From assembly GCF_001949145.1 (NCBI RefSeq), contig NW_019091377.1, positions 887,910-950,510 of the forward strand: a stretch of 62,601 nucleotides of DNA. Direction: 5' to 3'. The position numbers and the translations under genes are program-made. Numbering within the stretch: position 1 is the stretch's first letter; each line of letters begins with the position of its first letter. Below the pieces are notes generated by a model, which was not told where the DNA came from, searched no databases, and saw nothing but the letters and a program-made list of their open reading frames with translations. This DNA is from Acanthaster planci (taxonomy: Eukaryota > Echinodermata > Asteroidea > Valvatida > Acanthasteridae). Shown one piece after another: positions 53,209-62,601 of this stretch.

Positions 53209-54820
53209 TACCCAAAACAGGGACATTTCATTAAAACAACAGAGTCTCTGCATTTGTTATTCTATGATCGTTGATACAAAATAGGAATACTTTTTTCAGA
53301 AATCCTACAATTTATACTTACTCAATATATCAATCTTTGCTGAGTACATGTACATATTTACTACACGTTGACCCCTGCAGTGCCCTAGAGATGTGTGAGG
53401 AACCATCAGGCTGGCATACAAATCAACAAGCAAATCGTTGGTTGCATTGGAAACTAACGCATCGTGTGTATAAATACTATGGATGGTACTTCATGGTGCA
53501 CCAAACTGTAGTACATGAATATGTCACTTCACAGTGCAGTCAATGGAATTTAGCACAGTAACTTTGGCTGTCCGTCTAGCTGGATGTGTTCCAGTAACCA
53601 AGTCAAACGGATGACTCCGGGGGGGGGGGGCACGCTGTGGATTGCACGTCGCAATAGGACCAACTCCTCCTTCACTAGAGACAGTGCTGGGGAGAATTAG
53701 ATTAACAAGTCCAAGATGCTGTCCGGTATACGCATCAGCACAAATAGCACAAACATCAGCACACCGCTTTTTGTGAAAACTAAGTGTAGATGTAATTTTT
53801 CTTTTACCCCAAATCGAGTACACGATTAAAAGGAAGCATAGTGAAGTTTAACGGCATTGGGTACAATGAATGTGTCTCTTAAGATAACAGTAAAAAGCCG
53901 TACATACTTTTTTGCAATCTCAGTTAAAAACAAATGTATGTCCAACCAAAAGAGCATGCCCAAGTTCAGATTAATATTCTAATATGGGACACTTAATCTA
54001 ATGAAGTCTTAATTGGGTACCAAAATTGGGCCAGCTTTCGGATTGTTTCCAAGTTCAGACTCACCACTCTTTGTGCACTGTGTACAAAAAAGAAAATGAT
54101 TTCAAATCTGTTGGTCTTTGATACAAGTACACACCATCAACCCTAACCGCCCTCAATCCTGCAAAATCCTTTGGGCAGTTTTGGAGGAGTTTGGAGGATT
54201 GAGGATGAATGGCAAAAGGTGGCTGATTGCAAAGAATGCATTTAGTCTGATCTTGGATTAGACCTTGTGTTGTTTGTGCTCAGCCCTGTATAAATTTATG
54301 CCTTGATTATAAATGAAATCATGTATACTGCTCCAGGATACCATTTACACTACAGTAGCATGACTTGGATAGCTGTGGGCCTAATGGCTGGAAATACAAG
54401 TCTTCAAAAATAATTCCATATAATATAAAGCATATCTACAGCTCAAGATGTTTTCTACTATTCAATAGCTGGCAAAGAATATTGACAGTATTACATAATC
54501 AGTCCAAAAAAGCATGCGTAATAAACATAATGCTGCATAACTGATGTCATGTCAGTGACATTTTTTAAATTGGACTGAACATAGAGCAAGGACTGAGATA
54601 TACACGAATACTGAAAAAAAAAAGGAATTCAGCTTCCAGCTCCAGGAAAAAATGCACATCCACTTAATAAGTGATCAAATGGCTTACTAACAGTTCAAAA
54701 ACTTAAAGATAAAAGTATAAGTCTAAGGGAAAATAAATGCTTGTAAGCTTTGAAACAAAAATACAGTCCAATGCAGGTAAGAAAAGCACTAATAATACAA
54801 TACTATGGGTGTAAATCCCA

Positions 54821-54870
54821 GGGGGGTATATATATCCCCCCCACTTCAAAGGAGGGGTATATATCCCCCC
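54821..54870. repeat. Paired G-tract/TATATA/C-tract palindromes
   Basis: GGGGGGTATATATATCCCCC (54821 onward) and GGGGTATATATCCCC (within 54851-54870) are perfect palindromes about 10 bp apart. A C-rich tract with ATCCCCCCC follows to about 55015. Such sequences can extrude cruciforms or form alternative DNA structures; function is unknown. Confidence 0.8.
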
Positions 54871-55931
54871 AACTTTGAGGTGGGGGATGGGCTATTGAAT
54901 CATCCCCCCCTCCCATTTTTTCTGGTGAGCAAAAAAAGTAATTTTTCAAATTTTCATCGCCAGGCAGTTCATCCCCCCCCCACCTTTCCCCACCCTTCCC
55001 CACCCACCCAATTTTTGCCACTAGACAATGTCATGTTTATAACCAGGAAAATGTGGGACCCAAGTCTTTGCTTTTCTATGTTTTTCATTACTGATAATAC
55101 AAGGTATTTGTTATAATATGGTGATTTGTTGAGTTTCAAGGACCTTATTTTAACAGGGTTCCACTATACTTGTTATGTACACATATATGTGTGTCATAAG
55201 ACAAAGTGTCTGGGTTTCATACTAAAATAGAGAAGTTTTACACATTCAGTTGATAACACCATCATGACATCAGACTTCCTTTTTAAAGACTGCTTAAGCC
55301 AAGTTTCATCAAGATCTAAGCTTAAGAAGTCTCCAAAGTGACATTAGGAAAAAACAATCTACATAGACTATGGGATTTGGGATGGAAATAGAAGAAAAAA
55401 TAAATAAATAAACCCAAAATAGAAGGTTTTTAAGGTCAAGTTGGCAGAAATGCCCAAAATCAGTACAAAGAGAATGACTTTTCCACACTGCAGAAAAGTC
55501 AACGATGACTGATAAAGGACTCTGAACGACAAAGTTTCAGAAGATAATTGTACATTATATTTTACAAGAATTGTAAAATGAATTAATGTTTGGAATACAT
55601 GTACATGAACACTCAAAAATACATTTTAATGTATCAAAAGAAAGAATCTATTTCAAAAATTTCTCTGCGTGGTCATGTTAATACCATACAGAAATGCTGC
55701 TTTTAAAACAATTTCAGATTCTGATGTTCTATGGAACTTTTCCCAATGTATGTTAAAGTATGTCATTCCTAAACTGTATTTTAACCCTGCCATTTTCTAA
55801 CCCGCATCTGAGAATCAAAATCCTGTTTCGACAACAAATTAAGCTTAGAGGGAGTTTTAGTGGAGCAAGCTGTGTTCTCGTTGTGAACCTCCTCCTGGAC
55901 CAAAACGCTGTCTTGGATTTCATGTGTGACC

Positions 55932-58900
55932 TTAAAAAATGTTCTTCTCCCTGCACGGCTGGTCGCACATGATGCGGTCGAAGCTGAATGCTGATAGGTC
56001 CAGCGTGCAGAACTTACCGTGCAGGATGAGGTCGCTGATGGCCAGCCCCACCGCTGGCGACTGCTGGATTCCGTGGCCGCTGAAGCCAGTGGCCAGGTAC
56101 AAGTTTGGGTAGGCCGGGTGGATGCCGATGATTGCATTCTGGTCCAAGGTGTTGTAGTCGTAGAATCCGGCCCAGGCACTTTTGATCTGAAGATCGAGAT
56201 TGGAGATAAAAAAATCCCCTCAAAAGAAAACTGCACTCACTATGTCCATGATTACTGGTGCTCAAGGCCATACAAATATTACTACCCCTACTCATCGGGC
56301 CAATAATCATTCCTGAATTCATCTCAGTTCCCCAGGGAGTACACGGCTCAATGCTGCCAGATCAGGCAGCTAATCAAAGACAACAATCCTCAAAGGTACC
56401 TCTAGACACTCTCAGGTGGAGAGAGCGAGCAAGTGGGAGTAAAGTGACTTGCCCAAGGACACGGCACATAACCATCAGCTGGATTCGAACCCCACCCTCC
56501 AAGCCCGGTGCTCTGGAGTAACAAATCACAACGTTATGTGCCTCCCATTTCAAGATGTGACGCTATGCTATAAATATTACAATAGGAAAATGAATCTATT
56601 TGGTTGTTTACAAAACAGCAATTATCAGGTTGTAACTTTTGAGGCACACCTTCAAATTTTCCATGGCAGGAACCCGGTTTGCAAGATGCGGCCAAATGCA
56701 CTGCTCAAAAAAGTCGTAATCTACTTGCAGATTGTCACAACATGGCTCCTCCTCCTGTAAACAAAGGCCCAAAAACAAAGGCCACTGTGGATTAATTACC
56801 ACTACTCCAATTTTTTCATTGAAGGATGTATGTTTTGACTAGTAACCCTTCAAGAAGAACTTCTAGTTAGAAACTTTGTTGTTGAGCGACAGTTGTGCCA
56901 TTAGGGCAAAGGGTCCGGAGGATCTTGGGTGCACACACTTTTTTCAAGGGGCACTGAAAGTTACAAGATATTGCAAACAGTTAAAGTTCTGGTCAAAATT
57001 TTGAATAGGTAGGGGTGTGCCCACATAGTTAGTAGCAGTGTTGTATTTAAGTCCATCACAAGTCCCTTCACAAGGCCAGTCACAAGTAAACAGTGACCAA
57101 AGAATGCTTTTGTCACATCACAGCTCACGTGAACAGTTTGTGAACTGGCTTAAGACAGAATGACTTGTAATGGACTAGTGATGGACTTGAATACAACACT
57201 GGTTAGCAGAGTTTTGTGAAGAGTATCAACGCATGCACATTATGTAAAACATTTTTCAAGATCCTACCAAACACTTCCAAAAGTAGGGGTCAAGAGCATT
57301 GGCAGGATGATTACTTCTAGGGGCAAGGGGCAAAGCATTCATCAGCATCAAACTGACAAACCAAGAAGGGTAAAAGGGCATCAATGCTGAGGTATTTTCA
57401 AGCAAAATGGTGATTTTCAGCCCCTCTACTCCTTTTATTCATTTCTCTTTTTTTTCTACTTACATTGGATATATTTTTACAATTTATTTACGGGGGAGCA
57501 GGCGAAACCAAGAATCAGTCTTGGTCCACTGGCAATACTCATGGACTGGGGGGGCTCAGATTTTCATATCTGAGGAAACTTTACTTCGGTTGCCGGACAT
57601 CGACCGCACAAGTAGTTCCCACCGAAGCCCTCCCGTCGCATGTAACAGCCTGTGTTGTCAACGAGCAGCGGGCAATCTAGGAGAGGACCATCCGGGGCAT
57701 GCACCACGAACACGTAGCGCTTCCGGGGGCAGACGGGGACAGGCTTGTCCAGGAGGTCCTCCTCCGAGCCTCGGCCGATGTCCAGAAGCTGGGCCACCTC
57801 CCCCGACCACGCCCCCGCTGCTAGCACCACCATGGAGCACTTGACCGGGATTGTCTCGGGACTATTGGGCAGCTTCACCTATCAATAAACAATTTTGTAA
57901 TGCCTCACTCACAGATTCTATTTGGATTGGCTGTGAGCTAGTCACATGGTATTTGCTATTGTTACTCTCTTGCTGTGCACAGCCAAAAGAACTATATCTA
58001 GAGTAACCAAGGTTCTACAAGTACAACGGCTCTACACCAAACACAGCTTTATCAAGTAATCAGGTTGATAAAATGTCCCACCTTGGTTCCCAAATTGACA
58101 TATTGGTTATTGAATTGATGAAACTTTGATTTTTAATAGCATTGCCGAGTACCAACCTTGACAGTTCGGATTCTTCGTCCGCTCCCTGTGCATAGGGCCA
58201 TTGGAGCCTGTGCAGGGGGTACCTGGGATATGTCGAACCCTGTCACCTCCCCATGGACATACTGCGCTCCCAGGGACAGAGCTTTCTCCTTGAAGGCCTT
58301 GAGGAGGGACCAGGGATCGAACCAGCCCTCGTTATCATATCCTGCCCGTGCAAATTAGAAAGTGGTCTGGGGTTCAGAGCCTCCTTTGGTCAACTTCTCT
58401 ATTTAAATATGGTATTGATTAACAGTGATTCATAAGTACCTAAGACAGTCTGACAGCCCGTAACATGGCGGGTAGTGACCAGTTGATAAAGCTGATTTTG
58501 TACACTTTTTTACTGTCACAAAAAATTTAGGCTCATATAAAATCTGGTCCCTCTTCAACTGTTGGTTTTCTTCAAATGTTCTTAATCTTCACTTACATTT
58601 GTTTGTACAATACTACCATTGAGTTCGCATTTTGAGAGTCCCAAATTCAAACTACTCTGGTTCATAGAGTTCTGCACCATCTCAAGCAATACGCGCAATC
58701 TGTGTATCAATTGTGATTTGTTGTACAAAATCGATTCTGTACAAAAGTTTTATTTCAGTTTTTCAAATACTGGCTGGTCTTGTTATGGTACGCGACTCTT
58801 TGCAAATTATCATTAACTTTCTCCTTTAATGGCAAAAAATGGTTTGAGGCGGAGCACAGCCAGCCAGTGATTCACTGACCATTTCAACCAGTCACATGAC

Positions 58901-61792
58901 AGGCTCTCAACCAATAGGAATGGCTAAACTGTCTAATAGATTTATGAATTAGCATTTGTGATGAACAAAGTCAAAATGTGAATGTATGCTGCTACGTCAT
59001 TATCATCACTGAAACCAAAATAAATATGTCATCTGAACTCTCAGAATAAAAAGGGTGGTGTACAATTAGACACAATTGGCCTACCATACGATCCAAGAGC
59101 TAGGTCGTCGGTGTTCAACCAGGGAAATTTGCTTTTCAGTTGTGGAGCAGTCAGGAGGCTCACCATTGCTCCACACTCCCTGTCACAATTTCAAACCAAC
59201 CAAGAAATTAAAGTGACAATAACTTTAGTAAAACTAAAAACGTTTTAAGTGTAAATAAGAAGCTGGAGATGTTAGTTTTTTGACAACTATATTGCTTTTT
59301 CATTTTTTAAATTATTGATTCTTTTCAAAACCAGTTTTTAATGCTTCTGCGCTGAAGAGATGTGCTGGGTGTTTTAAACATTTGTACTTATTTCAGAACT
59401 ATGTGGTTTATTTCTGTGTTGTCCAGACAATTACATTTCTTGAAGTCGATAAATGAAGGATTTTTGAGAGGAAATGGAGTCACATACTTTTGTATTTTGT
59501 GATTCTCAATCATCTGTTCCACGCCATTCTCTGAGGAAAGAATCAAGTAGCTGCCATGGTTGAACTGGATGTCAGGTGGGTCTGCGTCGTCTACACAAAG
59601 GTGCTCCTGTGAACCAAACAGAAATGCCCTTCAAGTAAGATTCACTGCAACAAGTGTGCAGTGATGTAGTCGAGTACTTTTTGAGAACCAAGTTCTCTAC
59701 CAAATATTCAACTAGTTAGGAGGAAACAAAGCTGAAGTATATTGGCATTTGATGATACATGCATAAAGGTAAGATTACAAAGCAACATAATGACTTCAGA
59801 CCATCACTGTTTGATAAAATTAACTTTTTAGGAGAAATGTACTCGGAACGTACTCGGCCGAGTACTTTCCAAGTACTTTTCTCCTTAAAACTTAAATTTT
59901 ACACAACTGGAAGTGTCTGAATTCTAACATTTATTTTGTAATCTTACCTTTGCACATTTACCATCAAATGCCTGTGCACTCTGGCTTTATTCCCTCTTAC
60001 CGAGTTCAGTATTTTGGGGAAAACGTTGGTACTTGGAAAGTACTCGACTACAACACTGCAAGTGTGTTGAGGTGGTGACATTTCATAGCCTGCACTCTCA
60101 CATGGGACCGTTCCCTGGAACACATCTCTTAGATTTCTGACCTTACACCCCATTAGTGTGTGGGCTAGCTAGGAACCCTACCTGAATCCTACAAAATCAT
60201 AAATCCTCCACTGTGCAGGAAACCCATGGCACCTAGTGTACTTGAGATCAAGCACCATGCGCTACATAGGTTCCAAAACTCCTCCTTCCTCAACCCTACA
60301 CAATCCATCAAACAGTCTGATAAATTATAAAAGATCACGAAGGTTTAATGTTTCAAAACAGCTTGTTAAGCCAGCAGTGAATTTGCTCTCTCTCCTCTAC
60401 ACTGGTTTCCACTTCCTTATTCTAAAATGTAGTAAATCAGTGAATACGTATTGAATACTACGGGGAACCAGCTTTAATACAGGTAATTATCCAAGAACAA
60501 ATGGCAAAAAAGAGCACCTCTGTCAGGGAAATAAAGCAAAAGTTACTCAAGGGGGGCCCCTGTATGCAGAAGAATGGCAAGTGGTAAAATTTGACGTGTG
60601 CGACAAGAAAAGAAATTACATCAGCTCTAAGTAAAATTCCTGCATTTTGGACATTACACCAGATACTCTTCTTCCCTCTGAGCGGGCGGTTCCAGCCTGC
60701 TTGGCGATTTTAGGTTTTAAACTATGAATGACTTTACACAGGGGAATGGACAATAAATGATGTGGACTTATAAACACTGAAATACTTTGCCTTGACAGTC
60801 TTAAGGAACTCGGCACTGTACATCGACATCTCAACATTGGCTGGAATAGAGAACTGTTGACGGATGCCACCCACAGAGAGAGTTGTCGATGCTCTTGTGT
60901 ACTGTCAAAGGATGAACGACAATTCAAACAATGCAAGGATTTGCGTATTACTGTCCAATGTAAAAAACAAGAATTTCTTTTGCTCCGCACACTGTCAGAC
61001 TGCTAGCATTTCTCAAAGTTCGCTCCAATCCCACCGTTTTTTATCTTGCAAACAGATAAGGGTCATTCAGTCCTTTTAGGACTAGATGAGGGTAGGGAGA
61101 GTGGGGCAACAGGGGCCATACTCCCCCTGAAATTGGAGAAGGAGAGAACAATGAAAGGTGTTTTTTTGGAGAGGTGGTCCATTTCATTTGACTTCCTTCC
61201 AAAAGAGTCAGAAAAGCTCGAAAATGTGGCCTCAGAAAGGTCATAAAGGGTTACATCCAAAATTTTCAAACCTTTTGGCCTCCCCCACAAAAAACATAAG
61301 ATTGGCCCCCTCGATAAGTTTGGTTCTGGATTAGCCCTCGTCTAGAGGGGTGGGGCAACTGATGAAGAAGACAGTGCAATAGGATCTAATCTAAGGTTAA
61401 AGCTTGCAGCTTAAAGTGTTATTAGTCTAGCCATAGCCAAGTGATTTAGACAAGTGACTCGAATCGAGACACACCCTTACCATGTTGTCTCGCTCCACGA
61501 CAAGGACATTGAGCCCAACCTCCGAATCCCTCTTGAGGTGGTATGCAATACTGGACCCCATGACCCCACCTCCGATGATGAGTACGTCCGTCTCGTGGGG
61601 CGGCCGGTTGTGTTCGTCAAGCCCTTCCTTCTCGGGCATGGCGAAGGCATTCCGGAGGTCCTTCTTGGCTCGCTCGGTGAATCTACTGCCACTGCTGCTG
61701 CCGCTGCTCCGGTGACGGACCATTCTGGGTGCTGTGGCCAGGGCCCGTAGCTGCCTGGCGAAGACTACGGTGAAGCTGGGGAATGCCATCAT
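55932..61792 (-). CDS. FOXRED1: FOXRED1, mitochondrial FAD oxidoreductase / complex I assembly factor, 491 aa, 8 exons
   Basis: FOXRED1 is a DAO-family flavoprotein of the mitochondrial matrix required for complex I assembly in humans. Exons 5' to 3': 61792-61481, 60901-60791, 59606-59488, 59179-59085, 58341-58157, 57878-57585, 56754-56650, 56186-55932, all in phase. The product (491 aa) is collinear with human (486 aa). The N-terminus ([20 protein letters not shown], then PRMVRHRSS) is rich in Arg and Ser/Thr with no acidic residues, as in a mitochondrial presequence. The FAD dinucleotide-binding motif [18 protein letters not shown] ends with an acidic residue in VVERD. Later blocks are [84 protein letters not shown] and [16 protein letters not shown]. 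Intron 2 uses a GC donor. The start is the first ATG in the frame, followed directly by a second. Two hAT MITEs lie in its introns. Confidence 0.96.
56300..56535 (-). repeat. tRNA-derived SINE-like remnant
   Basis: Read on the minus strand, GGGGTTCGAATCC (complement of 56481-56493) matches a tRNA/SINE B box and is followed by GTGTCCTTGGGCAAGTCACT, a core-like segment I recall from several metazoan SINE families. An A box and a tail repeat were not identified, so only part of a SINE may be present. It lies in FOXRED1 intron 7. Confidence 0.5.
57036..57201. mobile_element. hAT-type MITE, copy B
   Basis: The 166-bp element has ends CAGTGTTGTATTTAAGTCCA and TGGACTTGAATACAACACTG that are almost perfect inverted repeats. 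Flanks GTTAGTAG (57028-57035) and GTTAGCAG (57202-57209) match at 7 of 8 bases. It lies in FOXRED1 intron 6. Confidence 0.85.
59659..60058. mobile_element. hAT-type MITE, copy C
   Basis: The 400-bp element begins CAGTGATGTAGTCGAGTACT and ends AGTACTCGACTACAACACTG. A perfect 8-bp duplication, CAAGTGTG, flanks it (59651-59658 and 60059-60066). It has repeated AGTACTT/CGAGTAC blocks inside and no transposase. It lies in FOXRED1 intron 2. Confidence 0.88.
60789..60790 (-). other. FOXRED1: GC donor of FOXRED1 intron 2
   Basis: Exon 2 ends GTCAAG followed by GCAAAGT. Splicing at this GC joins in phase 0 to exon 3 (TVK then EHLCVDD) and keeps exact length agreement with human FOXRED1. Using the GT five bases further creates a TAG stop early in exon 3, so the GC donor is required by the frame. 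Confidence 0.85.
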
Positions 61793-62601
61793 GCAAAACC
61801 TGTTACCATAGTTAAAAACAAAAACTTCCAATCAGCCACTTCTCAAATATTCTGTATGGGCATGATGGGGCGAGCCCCTACCCCCAGAACTGTGGGGTCT
61901 GACGTCTGCCCCACTCCAACGAACCAAAAATGTTCTGAGCGCCACGGCTCATTGAATGAATGGCCCTGTTAAAACTGTTACAACCCAACTATAGCATCAG
62001 TCCCAACTTTAATTGGGACCCTCCCAACTACAGTTGGTCCCATCCCAATTAGAGTGCTATAGTTGGGCCAGCCCAACTATAGCACAGAGGTCCAGTGTGC
62101 ATGTGCCAGGATTTGTCAAGTTCACATTGTTTACAATGTCATGTCATAGATCACTGCAGATAAAGTGCCGTATTTCAGATGACTAATGTTGTTAAGTGTG
62201 AGATGCATAAATTTGGATAAGGTTGAGAAATTTTCAAAAGGAATAGGTTGACAATAGCTGGGCCAGCCTAACTGCAACACTACAGGGCAAGTTTGGGGGC
62301 AAACTATAGTTTGTCCAGTAGTCAGATGTTTTTTACGTGCAGTTACACTCGAACGACTCCAGTCGGTCAAGTTTTTAAAATCTCATCATTATTCACATTT
62401 CACTGTTGGCTGTGATCCTGGCAGCGTACATGGTCAAATGAATGATAAATGAAATCAGCTACTGATAACCAGCGGTGTGACCAGACCCCTGGGCCTGATC
62501 CCGAATGGTAGACTGGAGTGTCCAAACCATTCATCGTTCGGGCAATGTAAGTCAATCTATATATACAACAGTTGTCGCTCGAACTTGCCCACAGCACAGT
62601 T
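61793..62601. other. FOXRED1 upstream region, no other gene seen
   Basis: Contains the presumed FOXRED1 promoter and 5' UTR. No TATA or CpG-dense segment stands out. A cluster of CCCAAC/GTTGGG palindromes occupies 61984-62085. The reading frames here are short and unlike known proteins. Confidence 0.55.
61984..62085. repeat. CCCAAC/GTTGGG palindrome cluster
   Basis: CCCAACTATAGCA (61984-61996) and TGCTATAGTTGGG (62055-62067) are perfect 13-bp inverted repeats. Between them are nested hairpins GTCCCAACTTTAATTGGGAC and CCAACTACAGTTGG, and a further CCCAACTATAGCAC copy follows at about 62072. A related palindrome, AGTTGGGATAGTCCCAACT, is at about 3893. It resembles a small foldback element. Confidence 0.75.

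Larger units (their letters stand above)
53037..55931. other. Convergent intergenic region: RPS18 and FOXRED1 3' ends
   Basis: Contains the short RPS18 3' UTR and presumably the FOXRED1 3' UTR. No coding block is recognised. It has a ten-base poly-G run near 53619, a CCTCAATCCTGCAAAATCCT / GGAGGATTGAGG inverted repeat near 54150-54205 (related sequence at 10390 and 60185-60305), and the G-TATATA-C palindromes at 54821-54870. Confidence 0.6.

Noticed and set aside
56465-56495. Functional tRNA gene on the minus strand
   Set aside because: Only a B-box-like sequence is present; no cloverleaf could be drawn. Treated as a SINE remnant.
60784-60786. GT donor for FOXRED1 exon 2 in place of the GC site
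   Set aside because: It produces an in-frame TAG a few codons into exon 3 and breaks the alignment.

Overview
This is animal nuclear DNA. Genes are split by introns of about 100 bp to 13 kb with GT-AG borders, intergenic DNA is AT-rich, there are many small inverted-repeat elements, and two assembly gaps (runs of N) lie at 24560-25236 and 48649-48997. Gene content and protein similarity point to an invertebrate, most likely a marine deuterostome (echinoderm, hemichordate or amphioxus grade). I cannot fix the species from sequence alone.

Four complete protein-coding genes can be read through with consistent splice phases. (1) CEP350 (+ strand, coding 13618-36110, 22 coding exons, 3554 residues) is a giant centrosomal CAP-Gly protein; a probable non-coding first exon near 490-621 would give it a 12.9 kb first intron. 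(2) VPS52 (- strand, coding 50342 down to 41643, 17 exons, 705 residues) is a GARP/EARP tethering-complex subunit. (3) RPS18 (+ strand, coding 50541-53036, 5 exons, 152 residues) is 40S ribosomal protein uS13. (4) FOXRED1 (- strand, coding 61792 down to 55932, 8 exons, 491 residues) is a mitochondrial FAD oxidoreductase and complex I assembly factor. CEP350 and VPS52 converge across a 5.5 kb gene-free interval. VPS52 and RPS18 diverge from a shared promoter of about 170 bp. RPS18 and FOXRED1 converge across 2.9 kb.

The four products do not form one pathway (centrosome, endosome-to-Golgi traffic, ribosome, mitochondrion). The interest is in gene order and splicing. The divergent VPS52/RPS18 pair is also neighbouring and divergent in human 6p21.3 (extended MHC class II region), and human CEP350 lies on 1q25, an arm counted among the MHC paralogous regions. 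VPS52 has a textbook U12-type AT-AC intron. One VPS52 intron and one FOXRED1 intron use GC donors, and in each case the reading frame excludes the nearby GT. CEP350 has an IQ motif in a linker exon.

Non-genic DNA holds a family of short hAT-type elements (three with perfect 8-bp target duplications, and one older copy inside the VPS52 U12 intron), a PIF/Harbinger-like element, several long hairpins, a 25-bp minisatellite, a two-copy 111-bp duplication, a tRNA-derived SINE-like remnant and many palindromic motifs. I found no multi-gene system of an unknown kind.
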